The notes beneath the pieces were generated by a model. That model worked only from the letters and a program-made list of their open reading frames with translations. It was not told where the DNA came from and searched no databases. Both the position numbers and the translations under genes were made by a program. Positions 15,903 through 24,614 of a DNA stretch of 64,000 nucleotides are shown here, piece by piece. Source of the DNA: Palsa-1150 sp964531095 (GTDB lineage Bacteria > Myxococcota_A > Polyangia > Polyangiales > Polyangiaceae); contig CAZHED010000003.1 of assembly GCA_964531095.1 (NCBI GenBank), positions 62,001-126,000 on the forward strand, given 5' to 3'. Within the stretch, counting starts at the first letter, position 1; the number at the start of each line of letters is the position of its first letter.

Positions 15903-16654
15903 CGGGCGGCTGCGCCCGAGGCATCCCAGAGCACGACTCCGATGGCCTTCCGGCCCCCGAGCTGCTTCACGGCCGCGCGCAGATCGGCCCCTCGCGAGGC
16001 GTGGCTGCGCGCGACCACGACGATGCCGTCGACCGCCTCCTCGACGACGTTGGCGTCACCCGAGCCGAGCACGCTGGGCGCGTCGACGACGACCCAATCG
16101 TACACGCGACCCAGCCCCTCGATCGCCTGGCGAAAGTGGGTCGAGTGCAAGGCCTCGGGGAACCCCTGCTCGGCGTCGCTCTCGACGAGCACGTGCAGCG
16201 CGGGCCCGACCGCCATGACCGCCCATGGGGGCGCGTTGCCGCTGCGCATGCGGTGGGCGAGCTGCACCGAGAAGCCGAACCCCGGCGGCACGCGACAACC
16301 GAACAGCCTCGCGAGGGACGGCCGGTGCATGCTGGCTTCGATGAGCATGACGCGCGCGCGCTGCGACTCGCTCAAGACCAATGCGAGCTGCGCCGCGAGC
16401 GTGCTCTTTCCTTCGCCGTCGCGCGCGCTGGTCACGCCGAAGGTCCACATTCCCTCGGTACGCCATTGCTCGAGGCGATGCCGAATCACGCGCAAGGCCG
16501 CGGCGGGTGCGTCCGCCCGCGCCTCGCCGAGCATCGCCAGGAGACGCAGGTTCGGCGGCGACGCCCACACGGGCACGACCCGGACGATGGTCTCCTCATG
16601 GGGGACGATCTCCGTCGACGTCGCGACCAGTGTGGCTTGCTCATGCCGCTGCAT
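15899..16654 (-). CDS. CpsD/CapB-like ATPase, degenerate BY-kinase
   Basis: A 251-residue protein; the ATG at 16654 overlaps the end of the Wzz-like gene by 14 bases. Walker A SARDGEGKST 76-85 and Walker B VVVDAP 188-193 are present. The second Walker motif, normally hhhDxD, reads LIEAS at 104-108, so both acidic positions are altered, and the C-terminus (LWDASGAAAR) lacks the tyrosine cluster that BY-kinases phosphorylate. It probably binds ATP and partners the chain-length protein, but may not autophosphorylate (inference). Confidence 0.85.
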   Translation of the reverse strand: MQRHEQATLVATSTEIVPHEETIVRVVPVWASPPNLRLLAMLGEARADAPAAALRVIRHRLEQWRTEGMWTFGVTSARDGEGKSTLAAQLALVLSESQRARVMLIEASMHRPSLARLFGCRVPPGFGFSVQLAHRMRSGNAPPWAVMAVGPALHVLVESDAEQGFPEALHSTHFRQAIEGLGRVYDWVVVDAPSVLGSGDANVVEEAVDGIVVVARSHASRGADLRAAVKQLGGRKAIGVVLWDASGAAAR

Positions 16655-18254
16655 GTTCGCGCGCCTTCTTCGCCGAATCCGGACGAGCGGCGGGCACGAC
16701 GCCCAGGACGGGCGCCAGGCCGAGCGCTTCGACGTCGTCGACGTCGACGAGGGTGTCGTCGAGGGACACCCTGGCCGTCGCGTAGCCCATCGCCAAGAGG
16801 CAGGCCATTGCCAATCCCGCGATGGCAACGTTCGTGCGCCCGCCCTTCGCCGGATGGGTGGGGCGAAAGGGAGGGTCGACGACGGCCATCCGCTCGCTGG
16901 CCTGCGCGCGCGTCGCTTCGAGCGCGAGCTTCGCTCGTTCGACGCGCAGGTTCAGGTCGTCGTGATGGGCCTTGGACTCGCTCAACGCGCGCAGAAGGCG
17001 CTGCCAGTCGGTTTCCAACTCGACGACCGCCGTTACGCCTCGGCTCGTCGAGACCGTCCCAGGCCGTTCCGGATCCTCCGCGCCCGGCGAAGGCCGAGCC
17101 CGCGCGGCGTTGTGCGTCGCAATCTGAAAGTCCACCTGACGGAGCTTCTCCGCAATCTCGGGCGGTACCTGAGAAGGGTCGGCCACCGCGCCCCCGAGCG
17201 CGCTGTCCTTCATGCGTTGCAGCGCAGCCAGCTTGCCCTTCGCTCCGTGCAGCTGGCGTGCGCCCGCATCCGCCGCCATTCGCGCCGCCCGCATGTCGGG
17301 ATGGTCCTCGGTCAGGTTCGACTTCGACGCGATGTCTGCCAGAGTCTCTGCGACCCGCTTCGCCGCAACCTCGACCTCGGCCTGCGCTTGCACGATCTGC
17401 TCGTCGAGTTGCTTGCTGGAGGCCGTTCCGACGGGGACACCGCGCGCCACGGCCGCCGCGCTGCGCACCTCTCCCTCGAGCCGGGCGCGCTCGCGGTAGA
17501 GCGCGCCCAGCTCCGGGTCATTCGCCATCGCGGAGTCCTTGGACGACTTGGGCAAAAGCGGGATCCCCGCGATGGGGCTTGGGCCGAACGGGGTCGCCGC
17601 TGCCTGCTTGGCCTCGACGGCGAACTCGGGGTGGGCGGCGAGAAAGACGGTTACCGCCCTGGTCGACTCCTCCAGCTTTGAGAGCGCTCGCCGTTCCTCC
17701 TGGGTGAGAAAATCTGCCTCTTGCTGAAGGTCTTCGAGATCGCCGGCGGCATACTCGAGGGTGAGCGTCTCGGCGAGGTATTCGGTCACCTTCTGGACGA
17801 CGTCCGGATCGTCGCCGTCGAAGCTGATGACGTATTGCGCTCCCTCGAGGGCGCGAAACCCCACGTGAGGTTTCATCTGTTCTACCGCGTCGAGCATCGT
17901 CTTCTGCGCCACTGTGTCGGCATAGAGGCCAAACTTCTTGATCGCGCTCTCCAGCCGCGCGCGCGTCGTCAGCATGTCCTTGAGCCGGGCGCCCTGCCGC
18001 GCCACTTGGTCCGGCGACGTCGATGAATCGTCGCGGTCGTCCGTGCGCATCCTCGCCTTCGCGAGCACCGTGCACTCCGAACGATAAACGTGCTTGATCC
18101 TCCATGCGCCAGCGACGGCCGCGACCGTTGCAAGACAGAAGATCAAGAACGACCCCTTCCAGTAGCCGAGGCCGCGGCGCACGAGCGTCCGCATCCGTAC
18201 GAGCCGCTCGCGGGGCGACTTGGTCTCCTCGTGACCCTTTTGCTCCATGCGCAC
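16641..18254 (-). CDS. Wzz/GumC-type polysaccharide chain-length protein
   Basis: A 537-residue inner-membrane protein. First transmembrane segment SFLIFCLATVAAVAGAW about residues 34-50, a long periplasmic part with extended coiled coil (about residues 150-480), and a second transmembrane segment TNVAIAGLAMACLLAMGYA near the C-terminus, followed by a short cytoplasmic tail. This topology is that of polysaccharide co-polymerases, which set polymer length with Wzy and the CpsD-like ATPase encoded next. It heads a three-gene coupled operon. The assembly gap lies just upstream, so its promoter is unseen. Confidence 0.88.
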   Translation of the reverse strand: MRMEQKGHEETKSPRERLVRMRTLVRRGLGYWKGSFLIFCLATVAAVAGAWRIKHVYRSECTVLAKARMRTDDRDDSSTSPDQVARQGARLKDMLTTRARLESAIKKFGLYADTVAQKTMLDAVEQMKPHVGFRALEGAQYVISFDGDDPDVVQKVTEYLAETLTLEYAAGDLEDLQQEADFLTQEERRALSKLEESTRAVTVFLAAHPEFAVEAKQAAATPFGPSPIAGIPLLPKSSKDSAMANDPELGALYRERARLEGEVRSAAAVARGVPVGTASSKQLDEQIVQAQAEVEVAAKRVAETLADIASKSNLTEDHPDMRAARMAADAGARQLHGAKGKLAALQRMKDSALGGAVADPSQVPPEIAEKLRQVDFQIATHNAARARPSPGAEDPERPGTVSTSRGVTAVVELETDWQRLLRALSESKAHHDDLNLRVERAKLALEATRAQASERMAVVDPPFRPTHPAKGGRTNVAIAGLAMACLLAMGYATARVSLDDTLVDVDDVEALGLAPVLGVVPAARPDSAKKAREHAAA

Positions 18255-18323
18255 GCTGCTCCCATCCCAAACTGGTCCACGAACTCGTTTCCGCCGCTGG
18301 GCACTGCGAAACGCGTGCTCGGT

Positions 18324-18479
18324 TAGGGGCTGTCTTCATACTCGTGCCCGTGCCCGTGCCCGNNNNNNNNNNNNNNNNNNNNNNNNNNNNNNNNNNNNNN
18401 NNNNNNNNNNNNNNNNNNNNNNNNNNNNNNNNNNNNNNNNNNNNNNNNNNNNNNNNNNNNNNTATGAAGACAGCCCCTA
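18324..18479. repeat. Inverted repeat flanking an assembly gap
   Basis: TAGGGGCTGTCTTCATA at 18324-18340 is the exact reverse complement of 18463-18479. Inside the left arm lies the start of a hexamer microsatellite, CGTGCC repeated three times (18343-18360), which runs into 100 N at 18363-18462. The real insert length is unknown. It sits between the divergent Wzz-like and epimerase genes, so any promoter or hairpin here would affect both halves of the EPS locus. Confidence 0.9.
18363..18462. other. Scaffold gap of 100 N
   Basis: Exactly 100 undetermined bases, a conventional placeholder length. No gene can be called across it. Confidence 1.
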
Positions 18480-18577
18480 GTCTAGTCGCGAAGCGCCCCT
18501 TCCCTGGCCTTGGTTCTGGCAGGCGGCACAATGCGGTGTATAGGGCTTGCAACGAGCGGTAGACGGAAAGGAAATAG

Positions 18578-19510
18578 ATGGCGCTGCATCTGGTTACGGG
18601 CGGGGCAGGCTTCATCGGCTCTTCGATCGCAGAGGCGCTGCTTGCCACCGGCGAGCGCGTGCGCATCATCGACGACTTCTCGAGCGGCCGCCGCGAGAAC
18701 CTCGCCCGCCTGCCGGGACGATTCGAGCTCATCGAAGGGACGATCACGGATCCGCAAACGGTGGCGCGTGCGGTGCACGGGGTCGAAGTCGTCTTTCACG
18801 AAGCGGCCATTCCGAGCGTCGCGCGGTCCGTGGCGGACCCTCAGGCGACCATGCTCGCAGGGGTTCAAGGAACCACCGTGTTGCTCGACGTTGCGCAGCG
18901 CGCAGGCGTCAGGCGGGTGATCTTCGCGGCAAGCTCTGCGGCCTACGGAGACACCCCGACACTGCCCAAAATGGAGACGATGGAGCCGAGGCCGCTTTCG
19001 CCGTACGCGGCGAGCAAGCTGGCAGGCGAGCAGCTCATGCGCATTTTCGCCGAGCTCCACGGCATCGAGACGATCAGCCTGCGGTACTTCAACGTGTTCG
19101 GCCCGTGGCAAGACCCGAACAGCGACTATGCGGCGGTCATCCCGAAGTTCATCACTGCGGCCATTCGGGGAGAGCGCCCGATCATCTTCGGCGACGGCGA
19201 GCAAACACGCGACTTCTGTTACGTCGAGAACGCGGTTCGGGCGAACCTCCTTGCGGCCGCCGCGTCGCGCCGGCTGCGCGGTGAGGTGGTCAACATCGCG
19301 TGCGGCGAGCGCACATCGCTCAACCAGCTCGTGCGATGTGTCGGCGAGCTGGCGGGGCGGCGTCTCGATCCCGACCATCGCGCGCCACGCCCTGGCGACG
19401 TTCGCGACTCGCTCGCCGACGTGACTGCCGCGCGCGAGCTGCTCCGCTACGAGCCGGCGGTCGATCTCCGAGAAGGGCTGAAGCGCACGTACCGGTCGTT
19501 CGCACAATAG
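18578..19510 (+). CDS. NAD-dependent sugar epimerase/dehydratase (GalE-like SDR)
   Basis: A 310-residue extended short-chain dehydrogenase; GGAAAGGAA precedes the ATG at 18578. NAD-binding TGGAGFIGS at residues 7-15, catalytic Ser in FAASSAAYGD and YAASK (Tyr-x-x-x-Lys), and a substrate region RYFNVFGP. It acts on a nucleotide sugar, most likely 4-epimerising a UDP-sugar to supply the EPS transferases; the exact sugar cannot be read from sequence. Confidence 0.88.
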   Translation: MALHLVTGGAGFIGSSIAEALLATGERVRIIDDFSSGRRENLARLPGRFELIEGTITDPQTVARAVHGVEVVFHEAAIPSVARSVADPQATMLAGVQGTTVLLDVAQRAGVRRVIFAASSAAYGDTPTLPKMETMEPRPLSPYAASKLAGEQLMRIFAELHGIETISLRYFNVFGPWQDPNSDYAAVIPKFITAAIRGERPIIFGDGEQTRDFCYVENAVRANLLAAAASRRLRGEVVNIACGERTSLNQLVRCVGELAGRRLDPDHRAPRPGDVRDSLADVTAARELLRYEPAVDLREGLKRTYRSFAQ

Positions 19511-19555
19511 ACAGACTGGCCACTTTCATCCCGGCTCGGCCGGAGGGCGGGGGAG

Positions 19556-20962
19556 ATGGGACGTCGGGACTGGAAAGGGTGGGCGTGTGTGCTCGGCACC
19601 GCAGCGGCGCTGCGGGCGTTCGTTTCGCTGGTCCTTCTCGGCGGGATGCCGCTCGTGAGCGACGCTCGCGACTACTTCGATGTGGCGGTGCGCTTCGCCT
19701 CGGGCGACTTTCATGGCGCGTTCTACTGGCCGCCGGGGGAGTCCCTCGTGCTCGCGAGCGCTCTGGCGACGGTCGCAAAGAGCGTACTCGTCGCCCGCAT
19801 CGTCACGATCGCGATCAGCGTCGGAGGCGTGGCGCTCAGCGCGCTTCTCGCGCGCGAGCTCGCTGGCGGCGCGGCGGGCAAGCTCGCCGGGTGGATCGCG
19901 GCGATTTATGCCCCGAGCGTCCTGCTCTGCGGCCAGACGTACGCTCAGCACCTCGCCGCGCTCTGCGTCGCCATGGTCGCCTACTTCGGCCTGCGCGCGC
20001 TTCGCGAGCGGCGTCTTGTGCTCTTCGTGATCACGGGCGCCGCGCTGGGCGTGGGCTGCCTCACGCGGCCGTCGACGGCGAGCGTCGTGCCCGTCCTGGG
20101 GGCGGCCTGGGTGCTCACCGCGCACCGTCATCGGGCGGCGCTTTGGGCGCTCGGCGGGGGCGCGATTGTCGCCGCGTGCACGACTCTGCTCTTCGTCGTC
20201 CCCGCACAGGCGCACGACGCGCGCGCCGGGGCCGGCTGGACGATATCCACGAACAACGAACGCAACCTGCTGCTCGGCAATAACCCCTACACCCCCGATT
20301 ACAAGACGAGCCACCTCGGCCAGCGGTCTCTCGATGAGCTCGAGCCGGATGCGCGCGCTTATCTCGAGTCGTTCTACGCTCGCCCGGACGGGCGCTCGGC
20401 GATGCAGCGGGCCGCGATCGCGTACATGGCGCACCATCCGCTTCGGACGGCGTGGCGGTCGCTCCACCGAGCGACGTCTTTCTGGGGATTCGACTACCTG
20501 GGCTCCCGCGAGATCCAAAAGTGGCGGGGCTGGGGCACGGGGATGGCATTGCCGCTCCTGGCGCTCGAGGCGGGAAGCTACGTCGCGGTCGCCGTGCTGG
20601 CGCTGGCGGGAATCTTCGCTCGTTCGAACGCCTGTGCGGCGCCGTGGCGCCTTTGGCTCGTCTCCTTGGCGCTCGCTTACGAGTTGCCGTACGCGATCGC
20701 GTTTTCGGGCGGCACGTACCACTTTCCGGTCATGCCACTCGTCATGCCATTCGCGGCTGTGGCGGCGGTTGACGGACTCGAAGCCTGGCGGCGCGTGAGA
20801 CAGAGAACGCGCGTGATCGCTGCCTTGACCGCGTTTGCCATCGTTCAGACGGAGTACGCGTATTTCGCGCTGGCGATGCGTCCGTCGCAACCTTCGCAAG
20901 CGACGCTGCTCCCTCCCTCGGCCTCACCGCAGGGTACACCCCGGACCGACCTCGACCCGTAG
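19556..20962 (+). CDS. GT-C fold membrane glycosyltransferase (GT39/ArnT-like)
   Basis: A 468-residue protein with about ten hydrophobic segments; GGGGGAG precedes the ATG. The first periplasmic loop carries SDARDYFDVAVRF, the acidic motif expected for GT-C enzymes that use lipid-linked sugar donors. A second loop with NNERNLLLGNNPYTPDYKT is soluble. It likely adds a sugar on the outer face of the inner membrane during EPS synthesis. The final 39 bases overlap, tail to tail, the heparinase-like gene. Confidence 0.75.
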   Translation: MGRRDWKGWACVLGTAAALRAFVSLVLLGGMPLVSDARDYFDVAVRFASGDFHGAFYWPPGESLVLASALATVAKSVLVARIVTIAISVGGVALSALLARELAGGAAGKLAGWIAAIYAPSVLLCGQTYAQHLAALCVAMVAYFGLRALRERRLVLFVITGAALGVGCLTRPSTASVVPVLGAAWVLTAHRHRAALWALGGGAIVAACTTLLFVVPAQAHDARAGAGWTISTNNERNLLLGNNPYTPDYKTSHLGQRSLDELEPDARAYLESFYARPDGRSAMQRAAIAYMAHHPLRTAWRSLHRATSFWGFDYLGSREIQKWRGWGTGMALPLLALEAGSYVAVAVLALAGIFARSNACAAPWRLWLVSLALAYELPYAIAFSGGTYHFPVMPLVMPFAAVAAVDGLEAWRRVRQRTRVIAALTAFAIVQTEYAYFALAMRPSQPSQATLLPPSASPQGTPRTDLDP

Positions 20963-23179
20963 CACTCCCGCGGGGGACGCCGCCCGCGCAGGGCCGCCTT
21001 GGCTGGGCTCGAGAGTCACGCGACACGAAGCGCCGTCGCGCTCGACACGCACGACGTAGCGCGTGCCCGGAGCGAGGGACGCCACGATGTGTCGCACCGC
21101 GGCGACCGGGGCAGAGTACGCCATCGGTTGAGCGCGGGTCTGCATTCCCCCGCGCCCGAAGACATAGGCCTCGTCGTCGATCGCCACGCCGTCGATACCC
21201 TCGCCCTCGAGGCGTCCGGGTACGGCCGGCCGGTCGTCCGCGCCCGCGACGACAACCGCGTGCAGAAATCGCCGCTGCACATCGCCGGGTGGCGAACGGA
21301 CCTCGACCCGGACGCTCGACGTTCCTTCGGGAGGGGCGTTGGCATAGTAAGGGCCGTCACCGAGCTCGGTTGGCTCGCGAACGATGGCCGGAACCGCGCT
21401 GGCGGGCAGAAGGGTCGTCGCGAATGCGGCGGTCTTCCCGGCGACGAAGCGAACGGTGCTGCCTCGCGCGACGGGCGCGGACCCGCCGTGCAGCAAGAAC
21501 GTCACGGCATACGACGGCTTCGCGACGGTGACGCGGTCGTGAACGACGACGCGGGCCGAATTGGCCGATCCAGCCACGGGCGTGCGCGAAAAAACAATCT
21601 CGCGCTCGGCTTCGAGGACCGATCGCTGAGGATGATCGTCGGGATATCCGGCGGGATTGAACGCGCTCGCGTAGTCGGCAAGCGCGTAGACGAACGCTCC
21701 CGAGTCCTCGAATCGCGCGATCCGCGCCGCATCGCTCCACGTTCCCTGGTTGGGGGCGTAGTTGTCGTTGTCCTTCTTGTCGTCGATCGCGATGACGTTG
21801 TGGCTCAGGCTCGAGTACGAGCCGTATCCCCCGGCGTCGACCACGAGGGCATCGCCACCGCGCACGATCTCGACGTGCCCGGCGTCGAGATGCTGGTGAT
21901 CGGAGAGCGAAGGCGCGCTGGTCAACGCAACCCACACCGCTTGCGAAGACCAGTCCGTGCGTGCGATGAGCGTCCCGGTTCCCTCGGCCAGGTAGCTCGT
22001 CGGCCCGCGGCGCGGATCCGAAGTGGGGCGCGACGGATCGTCGGCAAGCGCGGCGAGCCATAGCCATTCCTCGTCGGGGTCCTCGGCGAGGCGCGCGAGC
22101 GAGCGCGCATGTCCCTGCGCGGCGTCGCTCGGCCGAAGCACGGTTGCGAGCGCGAGCAACGTGTGCGCCGGCGCCACCGCCGGCTTTTCGGACCAGTCGC
22201 CGGTGTCGAACGTGTGCTTGCCGTCTGGCCACAGCGCGTGCGCGCGGTACGCGACGGCTTCGTGCAGCCACGAGAAATCGTCCAAGAGCGGGCGCCCATC
22301 GGCGGCCTGCGACTCCGTGTCGGTGAACATCGCGAGTATCGCGCCCACCATGTCGCCGTACTGCCATCCCTCGGGAAAGTCTCCGCCCCCGAGCTTGCGT
22401 TTGTACGCGGGCGCCAGCTCCGACCCATACATGCGCTGCGCTTGCCGGAGAAGGTCCGCGGCACGCGGATCGTCTCCGTCGACGGCGATGCCGCCGAAGG
22501 CGACTGCGCCGAACCACCCCACGTAGTAGTTCGCGATCGGCTGATCGCGGCTATAGCCGCTCTCGGAGAACCACTTCGTCCACACGCTGAAGCGGTCCAC
22601 CGCGTGCGCGCGGAGCTCGGGCGTCATCCCGGGCAGGTCATGCACCCAGTCGTACGCGATCGCCCCGAAGCAGCCACGCGTCCGGATCGAGTAGCCGTCG
22701 TCGTGGTGGACGACGTCGTCGCCTCCCGCGCCATCGCCGACTCTGTATCGGTCGTCGAGGATGGCGCGGAAGTACCGGACGGCGGCGGTCGCGTAGTCGG
22801 GGCGCGGCGCGACTGCATGGCACAGCGCCAGGTCGAGCGTCGCGTTGGTCCAGTCCCACGCCTCGTAGCCGGAGTCGATCGTTTGGCGACTATTGGCCAG
22901 GCAACGCTCGTCGAGGCGGCGCCACGCGGGCGCTCCGGCGGCCCGAAGGCCACGAAGAGCGGCCAGACGCTCGGCGTTCAGCAGGATGCGGGGATGCGGA
23001 CCGCGCGGATGCGCGAGGGTGAGCGAGTCGGGCGCGATGGGCGGTGGTGGCGCGACGGGCTGCACCGGCGGAGGCACGCCTTGGATGCCCGGCCACACTT
23101 CCTGGCGCAAGCAGCCTCCCCGGCGGCCAGCCCCCGCCGCGACGGCGCAGAGAGCGACACCCACCCAACGGCGGATCAC
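20924..23179 (-). CDS. Heparinase II/III-like polysaccharide lyase
   Basis: A 751-residue exported protein; the GTG start at 23179 overlaps the stop of the O-antigen-ligase gene (GTGA). The N-terminus has a short hydrophobic signal and a Cys near residue 23. An alpha-helical half (HPRILLNAERLAALRG, IANYYVGWFGAVAFGG, WQYGDMVGA) is followed by a beta-sheet half with SLSDHQHLDAGHVEIVRGGD and DAGGYGSYSSLSHNVIAID, the layout of the heparinase II/III family. It may cleave uronic-acid polymers, perhaps the polymer made by this locus, either for release or length control (inference). Confidence 0.85.
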   Translation of the reverse strand: MIRRWVGVALCAVAAGAGRRGGCLRQEVWPGIQGVPPPVQPVAPPPPIAPDSLTLAHPRGPHPRILLNAERLAALRGLRAAGAPAWRRLDERCLANSRQTIDSGYEAWDWTNATLDLALCHAVAPRPDYATAAVRYFRAILDDRYRVGDGAGGDDVVHHDDGYSIRTRGCFGAIAYDWVHDLPGMTPELRAHAVDRFSVWTKWFSESGYSRDQPIANYYVGWFGAVAFGGIAVDGDDPRAADLLRQAQRMYGSELAPAYKRKLGGGDFPEGWQYGDMVGAILAMFTDTESQAADGRPLLDDFSWLHEAVAYRAHALWPDGKHTFDTGDWSEKPAVAPAHTLLALATVLRPSDAAQGHARSLARLAEDPDEEWLWLAALADDPSRPTSDPRRGPTSYLAEGTGTLIARTDWSSQAVWVALTSAPSLSDHQHLDAGHVEIVRGGDALVVDAGGYGSYSSLSHNVIAIDDKKDNDNYAPNQGTWSDAARIARFEDSGAFVYALADYASAFNPAGYPDDHPQRSVLEAEREIVFSRTPVAGSANSARVVVHDRVTVAKPSYAVTFLLHGGSAPVARGSTVRFVAGKTAAFATTLLPASAVPAIVREPTELGDGPYYANAPPEGTSSVRVEVRSPPGDVQRRFLHAVVVAGADDRPAVPGRLEGEGIDGVAIDDEAYVFGRGGMQTRAQPMAYSAPVAAVRHIVASLAPGTRYVVRVERDGASCRVTLEPSQGGPARAASPAGVLRVEVGPGCTLR

Positions 23180-24570
23180 GCGCGCCCCCCCTTGACGTGG
23201 CTATAAGCCAGGACGAACGCGAGCAAGGCCGCGTCCGCGGCGGCCACGCGCGCGACCTCTTTCAGCGAAATGTGCAGATCGAAGGTCGGGCACGTGCGCT
23301 TGACCACGCCGTACATGGCCCCCGAGAGGCCGAAAAACACGAATAGGACTGCCTTGTAGCAAAACGACAGAAAAAATATCCCCACGAGCATTCCCCCAAA
23401 GGCGACGACGAGCGCAAACGCAAATGGGCGGATGCCGTCGCTCATCTCGGCGGGAGGGCGGGTCGCAACGACCCAGGGGATCTTGATCGACGAATAAAGG
23501 AGCATTAGCCACAGGAGATTGCCTGGAACGCCGAGCTCGGCGGCCGCGAGCACGTACGAGTTGTGGGCGGTCATTCCGTTGAACGCGTGGTCGATGAATT
23601 GGCCCGTTCCCACTCCCAGCAGAGGATAGGCGCGGATCATGTCCATGCCTTCGTAGAGCAGGTCGATGCGCTCCAATGACGAGGACTCGGCCTCTTCACC
23701 CGAACGCCCGCCGAAGAGCAGTACGGGCAGCGCGAACACCGCGCCCACGAGCGCCCCGCGGAAGCCGTACCGGCGGACGAAGTACGCACCGAACACGGCG
23801 ATCACGACGAGTTGGCCGCCGCGCGACCCGGTGAGCGCGACGCACCAGAGAGTGACCACGAGAACGAGGACCACCGCAACCGTCGCCGTCTTCTTGCTTC
23901 GCTCGCTCGACGCCGCAAACGCAAGGGCCAGCGGAATGGTCGCGCCGAGCAAGAGCGCGAGCTCGTTCGGATCGCCCAGGGTGCCGCGCCACCGGACGCG
24001 ACGGCCCTCGGTGAAGGTCCCGAAGAGGCCAATTTTTTCACACGCATACGCCGTGCGCGCCTTGCCCTGTTTCTCACAGGCGAAGGCGTCGTCGCACGAC
24101 CGCCCATCGGGGGTCCCCTCACCCGACCGCTCCCCCTCTCGGCTCGACGCATCGATCTCGATGCACTCGGCCTGCTGCTGCGACTGGTGGATGCACGTGC
24201 ACGAGATGAGCGCGCCGACTGCGATGAGCGTCGCTGCGAGCGCGCGCCACTCTGCGATGGTCCGCACGGCGCACGCGATGACGAGCATGAAGATGGCGCT
24301 CAAGCCGACGAACTCCCAGGCCACGCTCAGGCCTTCGAGCCCCAATCGCGCCGACGTGGCGACGAAGCACCACCCGACGAACGCCGCCAGCCACGGCAAT
24401 TGCGGCGTCCATGGCGCGCTCCGTTTTCCGAGGGCCAGCTCGACGACGATCCCGAGGATGGCGAGCGCGGCGACGGCGTCGAGCAGACTCAACGACTGCA
24501 GCGCAGGAATGAATTCCTGCGGCCGCACGAGAAGAACGACGACGAGAAGCAACGCGCCCGCAACCGCCAC
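23176..24570 (-). CDS. O-antigen ligase/polymerase-like membrane protein
   Basis: About 464 residues if the GTG at 24570 is used; the frame is open further upstream into the GT2 gene, so the start is uncertain. Some ten to twelve hydrophobic segments and the ligase-type signature GTLGDPNELALLL with a large loop (LLGVGTGQFIDHAFNGMTAHNSY) identify the Wzy/WaaL superfamily. A hydrophilic insert before that signature carries six Cys (CTC, AEC, SCDD, ACEK, ACEK). It likely polymerises EPS repeat units. Coupled by GTGA overlap to the lyase gene. Confidence 0.85.
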   Translation of the reverse strand: MAVAGALLLVVVLLVRPQEFIPALQSLSLLDAVAALAILGIVVELALGKRSAPWTPQLPWLAAFVGWCFVATSARLGLEGLSVAWEFVGLSAIFMLVIACAVRTIAEWRALAATLIAVGALISCTCIHQSQQQAECIEIDASSREGERSGEGTPDGRSCDDAFACEKQGKARTAYACEKIGLFGTFTEGRRVRWRGTLGDPNELALLLGATIPLALAFAASSERSKKTATVAVVLVLVVTLWCVALTGSRGGQLVVIAVFGAYFVRRYGFRGALVGAVFALPVLLFGGRSGEEAESSSLERIDLLYEGMDMIRAYPLLGVGTGQFIDHAFNGMTAHNSYVLAAAELGVPGNLLWLMLLYSSIKIPWVVATRPPAEMSDGIRPFAFALVVAFGGMLVGIFFLSFCYKAVLFVFFGLSGAMYGVVKRTCPTFDLHISLKEVARVAAADAALLAFVLAYSHVKGGRA

Positions 24571-24614
24571 GGCGCGTGCTGTGCGAATATCATTCCCGGA
24601 GGGGCCGGGGTTGT

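Noticed and set aside
15144..17681. Very long open frame on + across the EPS operon
   Set aside because: It is the shadow of three clear minus-strand genes with strong domain matches.
18324..18479. Insertion sequence with terminal inverted repeats
   Set aside because: No transposase evidence and the space available as represented is only 100 N; reported as an inverted repeat of unknown nature.
17518..18747. Open frames running through the N gap
   Set aside because: They exist only because undetermined codons do not register as stops.
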